Notes under the pieces: model-generated
Database searches by the model: none
Told to the model about the DNA's origin: nothing
The model's input: only the letters and a program-made list of their open reading frames with translations
Shown here: one piece after another, positions 43,100-53,099 of the stretch
Layout: the number at the start of each line of letters is the position of its first letter
How positions within the stretch are numbered: the stretch's first letter is position 1
Translations under genes and position numbers: made by a program
DNA from: Branchiostoma floridae
Taxonomy: Eukaryota > Chordata > Leptocardii > Amphioxiformes > Branchiostomatidae
Assembly: GCF_000003815.2 (NCBI RefSeq)
Contig: NC_049994.1
Span: 6,233,521-6,297,520, forward strand
Direction: 5' to 3'
Length of the DNA: 64,000 nt

Positions 43100-45240
43100 A
43101 TTTTTATTATCATTTTGTCTTTGTCTGAAATTCCCACCCGGGCATCCGGGGCTACATTAGCATTTCAAAGAGCTCCACGTGTGCTGAGGATTTTCATGTT
43201 GGAGTTGATTTTTTTCTTCATTCTCTTCTTTTGTTCTACAAAATCTACTTCGATGAACGAATCCTTTCACAAGACGGTGAGTGTGCGTTTTGATAATTAA
43301 GAGGATGATGGTACAAGACATTTGTTGGAAGAAATCTATACAATTGAGGTATCGATGTAACACTAATTTTCGATGTGTCCGTCAAATAAGAATTGTTTTA
43401 AGGTTACATTTTCCACGCTTAGAAGAGGTTACATTCTCCACGCTTGGAAAGAGAAACAGTCATGTCACGAAGCTGAAAAGCACCTTTTCCAGATAACTCA
43501 ATCACTGGGTTTGGTCCGAGAACGGTAGTCACATGCACATAATGTTCATGCATATTTGAGTGAGGGAGCTATGCAAGCTGCCTTGTCTTTGAATGGTAAA
43601 GTAATAAGCGTTAAGTACCCCACGTACCCTCCCCCTTTCAACAACATAGACATAAAGGGGTATAGGATGCAATTGGACAAGAATACACCGTATGGTCTGA
43701 GAGTGAGGAACAGCATTATCTATGTCAGGTACCTTGGGCAGGTAAAAGTGTGTAATAAGTGTGGAGACAAGGGCTATTTGTATGCTGAATGCCCTGAAGT
43801 GAAATGTTCCCGGTGCCTGCAGTTGGGATACAGGTCTCAAGAGTGTGAAAATGATGTCACGGTGGTTTGATCCATATGCGGTGCAGAGGGACATGTTTTC
43901 AAAAATTTTGTGTCCGAAGTCTTACTCTAAAGTCGCTATCCCGGTTAGTACGTGGATGAAGGTAGATGACGAAGAAACAGACTAATCAGAAGAAGCTGAA
44001 AAGAAAAAAAAGGAACCGGTTCTTGTAGATTCGGAGAAACATGAAGTTAGTAATGAGACGGTAGATGCAGACGACGACATGGAACTGTAGATGAGGTGCA
44101 TTAATTGTCGAAAAGGTATTGTTTGCTATTGGGAAAATGAAGTACCTTGTTCTGAATGTTCAAAAACAGAATTACTGCAGGAATGTTTGCTCAGAAAATG
44201 CAAGGAATGCGATGGGGAAAATGCTTTCATATGTGACGATTGTTACGAGTCAAAGCTACATGATCAGCGTACGCGTGTTAAGACAGCAGCTGAGGCTGAA
44301 AAAACTTGACAGTCAGCCTCAAGGCTCTTCGGTGCAAGGTACAGAAAAATGGAGGTCAGTTCTCCACATCAAACAGTGAGTCAGAAAGTATGAAAAATCC
44401 TCAATTGGTCGTTTTTCATCTACAAGTTGTAATTAAAATGCAATGAAAGGGATAACAAAGAAGCGTGGTCATCCAACATCGGAAGAGTCAGGTGAAGAAA
44501 AGAAGACCAAACAGAAAAAGAGCAAACCTGTATAAGCTAAGGAGAGGTTTAATGATTGTAAAGTTGCCAAGGATAAGGGTTTCAGTATATCATGCTCTTT
44601 CTTTAAAACTAAGCCATATTGCGCCTTTGAGACAACGAGCTGTAACGACATGAAAGTTCACCTAAAAACAGGCATAAACTGATAAAGGTAAACCACAAAG
44701 TTTACCGTTTATAGTTCTATCATGTCACGAAAGAGCTAGACGTCCTGTGGTGTGGCTCAACCATGTTTGTGAAAGTCATCCTATGGCCATGACTCCTTTA
44801 GCTGACGAGAATTGGTTTTCTGGTCCGCACTTTTATTTCCCTAATACATGCTAATGTCTTATGTTACTAAATATGTGTTTTTCTTTCTCCAAATTTGTCT
44901 CTTGGCTATATGTATTATAACTTTGAATGTTAACGGGTTGAGAAAGCATTACATAAGATAACAAGAGTTTAATTTTTTAAGGAAGGAGAAATTTGACATA
45001 ATTTGTTTGCAAGCATGCCATGTGGGGGATGGGGTAGAACAAGCAAAATGGCCCCAAAATGGGGTAGGCAGGCCGTGTAAAATATGGGGCCCACTAAATC
45101 ACGTGAAGTTGTAATTCTTTTTTCTAGGCACACAAGAGATATGCAAGGAAGAATATTGGCAGTAGATGTGATGAAAGGTCTATGTGTAAGATATGTAATA
45201 TTTATACACCAAATTAACACAATAAAAGAAAAGAGTTTGT
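43100..45240 (+). pseudogene. Tx1-like LINE, copy A (ORF1 and start of ORF2)
   Basis: Degenerate but continuous layout. ORF1 N-part has KTVSVRFDN, then the stretch around FDNEEDDGTRHLLEEIYTIE (frameshifted). The RNA-binding region at 43556-43870 contains KNTPYGLRVRNSIIYVRYLG, followed by knuckles VCNKCGDKGYLYAECPEVKC and CSRCLQLGYRSQECEN. A Cys-rich stretch (44091-44309, CINCRKGIVCYWENEVPCSE) and a C...C-x12-H-x4-H finger-like module (44590-44680) follow. ORF2 then starts with LNVNGLRKHYIR, FDIICLQACHVGDGVEQAKW, the beginning of an APE endonuclease. It breaks off about 45240. Many stops: not functional. Confidence 0.6.
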
Positions 45241-46048
45241 TAACGGAAGTTTAAGAAAAGGAATGCAAAGATAATCTTATGTGGGTATTTTGATAGTGTG
45301 GAAAGCATAGAATTAGACGGGGAGGGGGGGGGGGGGGGGCAATGCCACATTAGAGAATTCTGAGGCTAAGGAGATTCCTAGCCTGGGTACGTATACCCTC
45401 CTATTTCTACCGGGGCTCCTTACACTCCCTTCCCTAAAAAATATTTTTGGTACCCAGGCTAGGAGATTCCGTCGTTTTGTCAGGGTTTTTGATCTAGAAG
45501 ACTTGTATGTGCAGAAACGAGAACTGTTATGATAGAACGTATAGAAGATTAGACTTTTAGGAATCATTTCTATACGGAGTTATTCGCTTTGCTGGTGATC
45601 AGCGTCGTCTCGTGTTTCCCCCTGAGAGAGAACCTCACCCCGAGACGAGGTGACAGGACGAGGTGACGCGAACATCCAGGAGCATAGTACTAGCGGCTTG
45701 TTGAAAAAGTTTTAAATATTTTTTCTCCTTTATAGATGATCATAATCACACAAAAAATTGATTAATCTCGCTATCCCTGTGCACGGTTTAGTTAATTTCT
45801 ATTAGTTCTCTAGTTTTCCCGGCTTTCCTTTCCAAGCCGCACGACAGGAGAACCGTTGAGTCACCCAGACGACCAGCTGACCGGCATCTACAGCGACGAG
45901 AGGAAAAAGGAACCCCGCTATCTTGGAAAGCACATGATGCATCTTTAGAGGAGGACAACAGACAGAGCGGGGTAAGAAGGCATTGGGTAGCTAACAGCAA
46001 CAACAGATCATACAGAAGCTAGCCTGTCATCGGTGAGGAACAGGATAA
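45241..46048. other. Spacer with G-run and 5' block shared with 62.9 kb
   Basis: After a G homopolymer (about 45322-45340) and the palindromic element at 45377 comes 45800-45935 (ttgagtcacccagacgacca, catctacagcgacgagagga, atcttggaaagcaca). This is a relative of 62960-63090. The two copies precede MADF modules at 46.05 kb and 63.5 kb, so this block is probably the 5' part of the MADF composite. Confidence 0.5.
45377..45463. mobile_element. Small palindromic element CCTAGCCTGG...CCAGGCTAGG with target duplication
   Basis: Ends cctagcctgggtac and gtacccaggctagg are perfect inverted repeats, 87 bp apart. gagattc stands on both sides (45371-45377 and about 45462-45468), giving a 7-8 bp direct duplication as expected for hAT-type elements. 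A related palindrome lies at 5999-6090. Confidence 0.65.
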
Positions 46049-46174
46049 ACAAATTGCCGCATTCATTGAAAGCCACTCGGCTTTTTATCACATAGCAACG
46101 CCTGAGTACAAGAACAAACTACAGAAAGACGCGTGGCTTAAGGATGTATCCTCCGCAATTGGTCTGACGCGTAA
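46049..46174 (+). CDS. First half of a MADF-domain exon
   Basis: After a possible acceptor (gaggaacag) the frame reads DKQIAAFIESHSAFYHIATP, EYKNKLQKDAWLKDVSSAIG and ends LT followed by one base at a gtaagt donor (46175). This matches the first helices of MADF domains (Lys/Glu-rich helix, P-x-Y-x-n-K, W-x-x-v). The continuing half is the exon after 48966, now 2.8 kb away because a LINE sits in the intron. The donor phase fits the copy 1 acceptor at 35690 but not copy 2 without a small deletion. It may be part of a host gene or of a Harbinger-like transposon accessory ORF. Confidence 0.5.
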
Positions 46175-46202
46175 GTTTATGACTTAACAAACATAGCTTC
46201 AT

Positions 46203-48893
46203 ATATGGAGAACATTCCTGACATAAACGCCTTAACCGAAACATTCATGACAACCCTTTCTACAACGATCGCGCGGTTTGTACCCAGCAAACAGGTCACA
46301 ATCCGACCAAGAGACCAACCTTGGATGACGTGTGAAATTAGACAAATGCTAAGGAAGAAGAAACGAATGTACCGTAAATACAAGAAAACTAATAGGCCAG
46401 AGATATACAACACGTTCAAGCATATCCGTAATAGTTGTACAAAGTTAATCAGAAAGGCGAAGCACAACCACAGACTCGGTCTTTGTCTCGACCTGGCAAA
46501 TCCATCCTCGAACCCAAAAAAGTGGTGGTCCGTTTCTAAAGAAATATTCATGTGTAAGATAGATCGAACGTTACCACCCTTAGTCGAAGATGAATCTACT
46601 ATTACGGACGACAAGACCAAGGCCAATGTCTTTAATCGCTACTTCGCTTCTCAATCAAATCTAGACACAACAGGCGCCTCTCTTCCCTTGTTTACAAGTA
46701 GAACTGACACGGCCATCGACTGCATTATCTGCTCCCCCTCTGAAGTTTATGAAATTTTGTGTAACCTTGATGTTAACAAGGCCACAGGTCCTGATGGTCT
46801 TGGTAACAGGCTTTTAAAAAATGTCGCCCCATCATTGGCTAATCCACTTTCAAAATTATTCAATATCTCCATACAGCACGGGTGCTTCCCGGACATTTGG
46901 AAATGCTCGAACGTAGTGCCTGTACATAAGAAAGGCGACAAGCAGACAAAGGAAAACTACAGACCCATATCCCTCCTATGTTGTGTATCCAAAGTTTTGG
47001 AACGAGTAGTTCACAGCTATCTTTCCTCTTACTTCCGCCAAAACAAGCTCCTTACTGATCGTAACGCCGGGTTCGCCCTTGGAGATTCTACCGTAAACTC
47101 CTTAACATACCTTGTTCACAAAATTCATCAAGCACTTGACCAAGGACTTGAAACCCGCGCAGTCTTCCTTGATATTTCCAAAGCCTTTGATAAGGTTTGG
47201 CACATCGGCTTACTCTTTAAACTACGACAACTTGGAGTCACTGGGTCTCTGTTGGCATGGATAGAGTCGTATTTAAGTAACCGAAGGCAAAGAGTCGTCA
47301 TCAATGGAGTGTGCTCTGAATGGCTACCTATCAATGCAGGTGTTCCTCAGGGATCCCTCCTTGGCCCCTTACTTTTTCTTGTATTTATAAATGACATTGT
47401 TGATGACTTATTAACAGACTCCCGCCTTTTTGCGGATGATACTGTACTACTAGAGATAATTACTGACCCTGTTGCCTCAGCGGACAGGTTAAACCGTGAT
47501 CTCACATCAGTTTCGGAATGGGCTGCTCAGTGGCTTGTTACATTCAATCCCCAAAAAACAGTATTGATGACGTTCTTCCTGAAGAAAAACAAAGTCCGAC
47601 ATCCCCCCTTATACTTTAAAGGTGTTCAGCTCACTGAAGTCGACTCCCACAAACACCTTGGCCTACATCTCACTAGAGACCTTTCATGGTCACTTCACGT
47701 GTCAACCCTGGTGACGAAAGCAATGAAACGCATAAATCTACTGAAAAGAATTTCTTGCTTTGTCCCACGGAAAACACTCGAGACTCTGTACAATGCCATG
47801 ATACGTCCCTTGATTGAGTATGCCAACGTCGCCTGGTGCGGTATTCTTAAGAAAGACTCTGACTCACTCGAATCAGTACAGGTGTCCGCGGCCAAGGTCT
47901 GCACGGGCGCACTAAGGGGGACGAATCACAGCCGTATATTAACGGAGGTCGGTTGGGACACACTTGCCACCAGACGGGAAAAGCATGTACTTATTCACTT
48001 CTATAAAATGGTCAGCGGCTCCGCACCAAATTATCTCCATGAACTGGTACCTCCACTTATCCGTGATTCCACCCCTTATGGCCTTCGAGATGACCAGAAC
48101 TACCTCCCTATTGCCCTAAGAACCGAAAAGTACAAAAGATCCTTTTTACCCGCCGCAGTTTTCTCCTGGAATCAACTTCCTTTGTCCGCCAAAACATCAC
48201 TATCTATTAGTATTTTTAAAAGAGAACTGGAGTCTTTCTTTGACAGCCCGCCCAGACACACCCACTACTCCCATGGCCACGGACGCCCTGCAGTTCACTT
48301 GACCAGACTCAGACTCGACTTCAGCCAGCTTAACTCACACCTATTCAAACACCATTGTATATCTAGCCCTACTTGTAAATGTGGGAACTCAGACGAGACA
48401 ACTGAGCACTACTTGTTGCACTGCGAACTATACAATAGCGAAAGGACTCATATGTTGCACTCTATATCCCTTTTAAACCTAGAAGAATTACTCTCGCCTG
48501 ACCCCCTTAACTCATCTGACAATACTTTATGCACCCTTCTCACTATGGGCAGCCCTTTCCTTCCACACTCGACAAATTGTAACATCTTTGACTATGTTCT
48601 TAATTTTATCAAAATGACCGGAAGATTTAGTTAATTTGATTTGAAATTGATTGGTAATGCCAGCCTTGTATGCGCCTTAGCCCGTTTTTGTTGTTAGTAT
48701 TTATGTTATTCTTATGTTGCAAAATGATGTTTATGTTCATGTCATTTTAAGTTATACGTTTCGTTATAATCTCAATTTTGTTACTTTTGTTTGTCATTGT
48801 ATGTAATATAGAGCAGAAGACCCCCATAAGCTCATTGTGAGCTTCTTGTCCAATGCTCTAAAAACGAATGCGAATAAAATAAAATATATATGC
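46203..48893 (+). mobile_element. 5'-truncated LINE inserted in the MADF intron
   Basis: Sequence left of 46203 (ttaacaaacatagcttcata) and right of 48893 (tgctaattctgaatgccctg) is contiguous in copy 1 at 35570-35606. The insert is therefore a clean addition of about 2.69 kb. It ends gaataaaataaaatatata and has ATATAT at both borders, compatible with a short target duplication. Most of it is one RT ORF; the endonuclease part is missing, so the copy is 5'-truncated. Confidence 0.8.
46205..48634 (+). CDS. LINE ORF2: reverse transcriptase (CR1/Jockey-like), open 809 codons
   Basis: The frame opens at ATG 46205, right at the insertion border, so the true N-terminus with the APE endonuclease is lost. 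Visible: linker DQPWMTCEIRQMLRKKKRMY; RT motifs NKATGPDGLGNRLLKN, VVPVHKKGDKQTKENYRPIS, FLDISKAFDKVWH (first Asp), GVPQGSLLGPLLFLVFINDI and RLFADDTVLL (FADD catalytic pair); then RPLIEYANVAWCG and a C-terminal CKCGNSDETTEHYLLHC zinc-knuckle-like motif. No stop or frameshift interrupts 809 codons, which indicates a young insertion. It can no longer transpose by itself without the endonuclease. Confidence 0.88.
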   Translation: MENIPDINALTETFMTTLSTTIARFVPSKQVTIRPRDQPWMTCEIRQMLRKKKRMYRKYKKTNRPEIYNTFKHIRNSCTKLIRKAKHNHRLGLCLDLANPSSNPKKWWSVSKEIFMCKIDRTLPPLVEDESTITDDKTKANVFNRYFASQSNLDTTGASLPLFTSRTDTAIDCIICSPSEVYEILCNLDVNKATGPDGLGNRLLKNVAPSLANPLSKLFNISIQHGCFPDIWKCSNVVPVHKKGDKQTKENYRPISLLCCVSKVLERVVHSYLSSYFRQNKLLTDRNAGFALGDSTVNSLTYLVHKIHQALDQGLETRAVFLDISKAFDKVWHIGLLFKLRQLGVTGSLLAWIESYLSNRRQRVVINGVCSEWLPINAGVPQGSLLGPLLFLVFINDIVDDLLTDSRLFADDTVLLEIITDPVASADRLNRDLTSVSEWAAQWLVTFNPQKTVLMTFFLKKNKVRHPPLYFKGVQLTEVDSHKHLGLHLTRDLSWSLHVSTLVTKAMKRINLLKRISCFVPRKTLETLYNAMIRPLIEYANVAWCGILKKDSDSLESVQVSAAKVCTGALRGTNHSRILTEVGWDTLATRREKHVLIHFYKMVSGSAPNYLHELVPPLIRDSTPYGLRDDQNYLPIALRTEKYKRSFLPAAVFSWNQLPLSAKTSLSISIFKRELESFFDSPPRHTHYSHGHGRPAVHLTRLRLDFSQLNSHLFKHHCISSPTCKCGNSDETTEHYLLHCELYNSERTHMLHSISLLNLEELLSPDPLNSSDNTLCTLLTMGSPFLPHSTNCNIFDYVLNFIKMTGRFS

Positions 48894-49929
48894 TAATTCT
48901 GAATGCCCTGCCTTGCAATATTACGTTGTTTGAATAGAAATACATATAGTTCAAAGTCATACTCACAGCTAAACACATCACGGTTCCAAACCATGAGAAC
49001 CGACTACTTCAAGCTGAAGCGGAAGGTGGCTGGGAAGTCGGGACAGGGACAAACGAAACTAACACCCCTACAGGACTTCAAGTTGCGACGTTACAAGTTC
49101 CTAGCTTGATGCCCACTACCGTGGCAAAGTGGTCTCTAGAGAACAAGTATACGCCAGTACAGAATGAGACTAGAAAAGAACATACCAAATTGCCTGGGGA
49201 TTGGCAATGCTATCATCTAGGTGAGGTATGTGGGACAACAACAGGTATGCAACAATTGTGGAAAGAAAGATCACTACTATGCACAATGTCCGTATAAGAA
49301 ATGTAGCAAATGAAGGGGAGATAAGTTGTCCAATTTGTAACGATCAAGAGCATACCTAGAATTGTCCCAAATTCTATGCCAGAATCACTTCTTCAGGGAA
49401 TACTTGGACAAAGAGAGATGAGACAAAATCAGCAAATGAGAATGATGAAAGTGAAAATGTATCTCAGAAAAATTCGGAGTCAGGAGTGCAAGAAGCAAAG
49501 TCTATATCCACCAGACTGAGAGGGCTGAGGTTATGAAAGACTCAGCTGAAGAGACTTTCATCCGGTAATGAACTGTGAAATGGAGTATGCAGTGGGCGTT
49601 AATGAGTATGTAGCATGCCATGTGTGTACCGAAGAGGTAAAGACAGATATTGATACGATAATTGTAAGATGTGGATGCCGCCGCCTGTCTTGAGAGTAAG
49701 AACGCGTTCTGCATTGAGGCTCTAAACAAGCTGGGACCCCCATCTATTATACACACCCCAGAGTAATGTTCAAAGGTAGCATACAACACTATGCATGGAC
49801 CGACACTTTGGAATAGACTTACAGAAGAACATCTTCTCGTAGAGTTTCAGTACGTTAAAGGATTTCAAACGTGGACTGATTTCGAACAAGGACTGATTTT
49901 AATACGGATCTTACCCATAGATAGGAATT
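48893..49929 (+). repeat. Composite duplicated block, copy 2 (right part)
   Basis: Continues the block of copy 1 (35587-36629): the MADF second half (MRTDYFKLKRKVAGKSGQGQ at about 48991), zinc-knuckle remnant (49245-49330) and LINE C-terminus (RVRTRSALRL at about 49695). Small indels differ between copies. The last shared bases are agataggaattt. Confidence 0.78.
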
Positions 49930-49984
49930 TAATATGTAATCCTGCATTGTTGGTATATAGAGAGAAATCTCTAGTGAAAGAATA

Positions 49985-50041
49985 ATTTCTAGCGTTTGAC
50001 AAAGTCATTAGCGTGAAGTTCGCTTTCTGCATCAACAGATT
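49985..50041 (+). pseudogene. Short tyrosine-recombinase remnant
   Basis: ctagcgtttgacaaagtcat and cgtgaagttcgctttctgca correspond to 42393-42432 of the degenerate recombinase. It abuts the SGNH ORF directly, marking the breakpoint where the CR1 element is truncated. Confidence 0.5.
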
Positions 50042-51142
50042 GTGTGGAGTTGTGCACAGGTGACAATTATAGAAGTCCTATACCCCTCTAAACGAGTGGA
50101 AAAGGAACTGACCTACAACTTGTCACAAGCTACAACTTTCGTTCGGAGTTCTAACATACCAGATCCCAAAGTTATCTTATTCCACGTCGGAACGAATGAC
50201 ATTCGTGCCACGGCGGACCCGACAGTTGTGTCCGAGAACTTCAGGAAGCTGATACAGGTATCCCATGACAAGTACCCCCAAGCCGCCCTGGTTTTCTCCT
50301 CAATTTTACCGAGATGTGATCGTGACCTGCAGGAAGTTGGTGACGACGTGAATACTTTCCTGAGGGTTGTAGCGGAGGAAACTAGCTATGTTCACGTCAC
50401 GGACAACACTGGCCTGGCGCACATGGGGTCGCCAAAGGCAGACATGTACAACTCAGACGGCTACCACCTGAACAGGTTCGGGGTCAGTGTGTTGGTTTCC
50501 AACATTAAGAGAGTGGTCAATCCTATCCTAGGACTTGGTCAATACGCCAGCAGGGGTGCAAGGTCAACTCAAGGTCAGCTCACGGAGCCTCGAGCTCCCA
50601 GATTCTCTCAGCATCCTGTCCGGGTTCAGGAGAAACCTGCTCGCTCAACCAGGCATGTGTCCTCATCAGGACAAAGCCAAGTTGCGTCCAAAGCAATGCC
50701 GAATGCGCCTGCAGCCAACCAATCTCCTGTGCAAGTGCAGAGCCGCACTTCAATGGATTCAGCTCAGTTAGCGCCTTCAGAAAAACCAGAAGACCAAGGC
50801 TCAACGCGATCTCCTGGTTCTCCAACGCCAAACTCCCATTCGCCGTGTCCGTGGAGCAGACCGCCGCCGAGCCAGCTGCAGACGGGACCGTGGAGCAGAC
50901 CGCCGCCGAGCCAGCTGCAGACGGGACCGTGGAGCAGACCGCCGCCGAGCCAACAGACAGGACCTTGGAACAGACCTCCAACGAGTCTGCAGACGGGACC
51001 CTGGCCGCCCATGTTCAACCATCCACCTGCTCCTTGGGGTCTTCCACCTCCGAACAACGCCATGAGGAACCAGCCTCCCCGAGTGCCCCCACCGCCTTGG
51101 CCCTGGCATCCTGCGCTGATGTGGCCGCCCATGGTGTGGTAG
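50042..51142 (+). CDS. CR1-type LINE ORF1 with SGNH esterase domain, 5'-truncated
   Basis: 366 open codons without an ATG at the front (first codon GTG at the repeat junction). The SGNH hydrolase core is clear: VILFHVGTNDIRATADPTV carries the GTND block (block III), and DMYNSDGYHLNRFGVSVL carries the D-x-x-H of block V. The block I GDS with the nucleophilic Ser should lie upstream and is lost. The C-terminal half is Pro-rich, with three near-identical repeats of GPWSRPPPSQLQT at about 50847-50950. SGNH esterase domains are known from ORF1 of CR1-type LINEs. ORF2 follows 190 bp downstream on the same strand. Confidence 0.8.
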   Translation: MWSCAQVTIIEVLYPSKRVEKELTYNLSQATTFVRSSNIPDPKVILFHVGTNDIRATADPTVVSENFRKLIQVSHDKYPQAALVFSSILPRCDRDLQEVGDDVNTFLRVVAEETSYVHVTDNTGLAHMGSPKADMYNSDGYHLNRFGVSVLVSNIKRVVNPILGLGQYASRGARSTQGQLTEPRAPRFSQHPVRVQEKPARSTRHVSSSGQSQVASKAMPNAPAANQSPVQVQSRTSMDSAQLAPSEKPEDQGSTRSPGSPTPNSHSPCPWSRPPPSQLQTGPWSRPPPSQLQTGPWSRPPPSQQTGPWNRPPTSLQTGPWPPMFNHPPAPWGLPPPNNAMRNQPPRVPPPPWPWHPALMWPPMVW

Positions 51143-51405
51143 GATAAGCGTCTGTCAGTTACCGTAGAACAAGTGAAAAATCTCTGCAACATGATTATTA
51201 GAACTTAACGTAATAGTATGTCTTAGTTTGTTTCCTTCCTTTTAACCTCCTGCTAACCCGATATGTTTTGAGAATACGTTTTGAATCTGTTTCTGTATAC
51301 ACTGTTTGCACATTTTAGTTTAAACCGATATGAATGTTGTTAGATATTGTATTTGAATGCTCGAATAAGGACACTATTTTACTTATAGTACTTCTTTTTT
51401 CCGAT

Positions 51406-52830
51406 ATGAAAACATTCCAAAATGAAATCAAAAGCTTTGGCTTTTGGAATGTTCACGGATTAGGTTCCAAACTAGAGGATTCTGATTTTCTCTCACATGT
51501 CAAAAAGTTCGACTTCTTCTCGCTTTTAGAAACCTGGAGTACAGAAAACACCATAATTAACATTCCCAATTACAGCTATTTTCATCAACATAGACAAAAG
51601 AGTAAGAGAGCGAAACGTTCTTCGGGAGGTATTGTCTTTCTATATAAGAACGAATACAAAGGTTATGTAAAAAAAGCACCATCTCAATCAACAGACGCCC
51701 TTTGGGTACAAATCGACCGCCAACTACTCGGTTTACCCAAAGATCTATTCATATGTTCTCTCTATATTAGCCCCGGAGCATCCACTGCTCACAAACATTC
51801 AGAAAAACATATTATAGACACTTTAGAAGATGAAATCTCTAAATTCAGCTCCGTCGGGTACGTTTTATTAGGTGGTGATTTTAATGCCCGTCTCGGAAAT
51901 CTACCTGATTACACAACCGATTCTCATATTGACGACGATTCCGACAGCTCCCCATACTTCACTGACAGACAACACATGGACAAAGTTTCTCCCAACAAAT
52001 TCGGTAGACTAATCACAGACTTGTGTATTCAAGCAAATCTTAGAATATTAAATGGTAGAGTTGTCGGTGACCTACAGGGAAAATTCACGTGTCACCAACC
52101 AAATGGCAGCAGCACAGTTGATTTAATGATTTGTAGTAAGTCCTTTCTCCAGCAAATTTTATCATTCCGTGTCAATCCTCTAACAGTATTCTCTGATCAT
52201 TGTATGATATCTACATTAATTCGCTCAAAACCACCAATACATACTTTTCAGGAAAAATATAAAAGCTCACACACCAGGCCTCTTCCTAAACATTTTCACT
52301 GGAACGAGAATTCTGCTCAGACATTTCTTCTTTCTCTCAGTCAGCCCGACATTGTAAAACGATTAGTTGCTCTAAAGGACTCTAACAACATAACATCTGC
52401 GGCAGAAATTGAGAATTATGTTTCTGAATTTAGCTCAATTCTGAGAGAGGCGGGTAATAAGTCACTCTGTTTAAAAAGAGCTAGAAAACGTCCACCGAAA
52501 AGACAAAATAAGAAATGGTTCGACAAAACGTGTATTGAAATGAAACGTGAAATGAAAAATTTAGCCTATTTACTAGAAAAAAAACCATCACATCCAGAAG
52601 TGAGGGGCAGTTTCTTCAGGAAGAAAAAAGAATATAGAAAATTATTGAAAAAGAAAAAACGTGATTTTCGTCAACAAATTATGAATCAACTATCCACCCT
52701 TCAGGAAAAGAATCCAAGTGCATTTTGGGACCTTGTCAATAAATTAAAACCCGAGAAGGCTCAAGAAAATAGCCAAATCTCCAGCGAAGACTGGTTAAAC
52801 CACTTTAGTAAAGTTGACAAATCATCCGAC
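51406..52830 (+). CDS. CR1-type LINE ORF2, APE endonuclease and linker, cut by assembly gap
   Basis: The frame is open from 51334; ATG 51406 is the likelier start because GFWNVHGLGSKLEDSDF, the usual APE opening, follows at once. Further endonuclease motifs: FFSLLETWS (catalytic Glu), SGGIVFLYKN, LGGDFNARLGN (D-x-N), STVDLMICS and VFSDHCMIS (S-D-H). A Lys-rich linker (KRARKRPPKRQNKKWFDKTC) precedes the RT. The frame runs into 100 N at 52831. Confidence 0.82.
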
Positions 52831-52930
52831 NNNNNNNNNNNNNNNNNNNNNNNNNNNNNNNNNNNNNNNNNNNNNNNNNNNNNNNNNNNNNNNNNNNNNN
52901 NNNNNNNNNNNNNNNNNNNNNNNNNNNNNN
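52831..52930. other. Assembly gap (100 N)
   Basis: Exactly 100 N, a conventional placeholder of unknown size, in the RT region of the CR1 element. The 170 bp right of it do not continue the LINE frame. Confidence 0.95.
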
Positions 52931-53099
52931 GGCTGTCATGGCGGCTTATTTGTGCAATGAGTCTCCGCCAGTCTCTAACAGACCTCCCATTTAAGCCAGA
53001 AAAAAATGCAGAAAGCGGCCAAAAATTACCGATAATTGGTAGGGCTAGGGGGATGTAGTTTGACTCGTAGAAAACGATGAGGAGGATTGACTCCTAATA

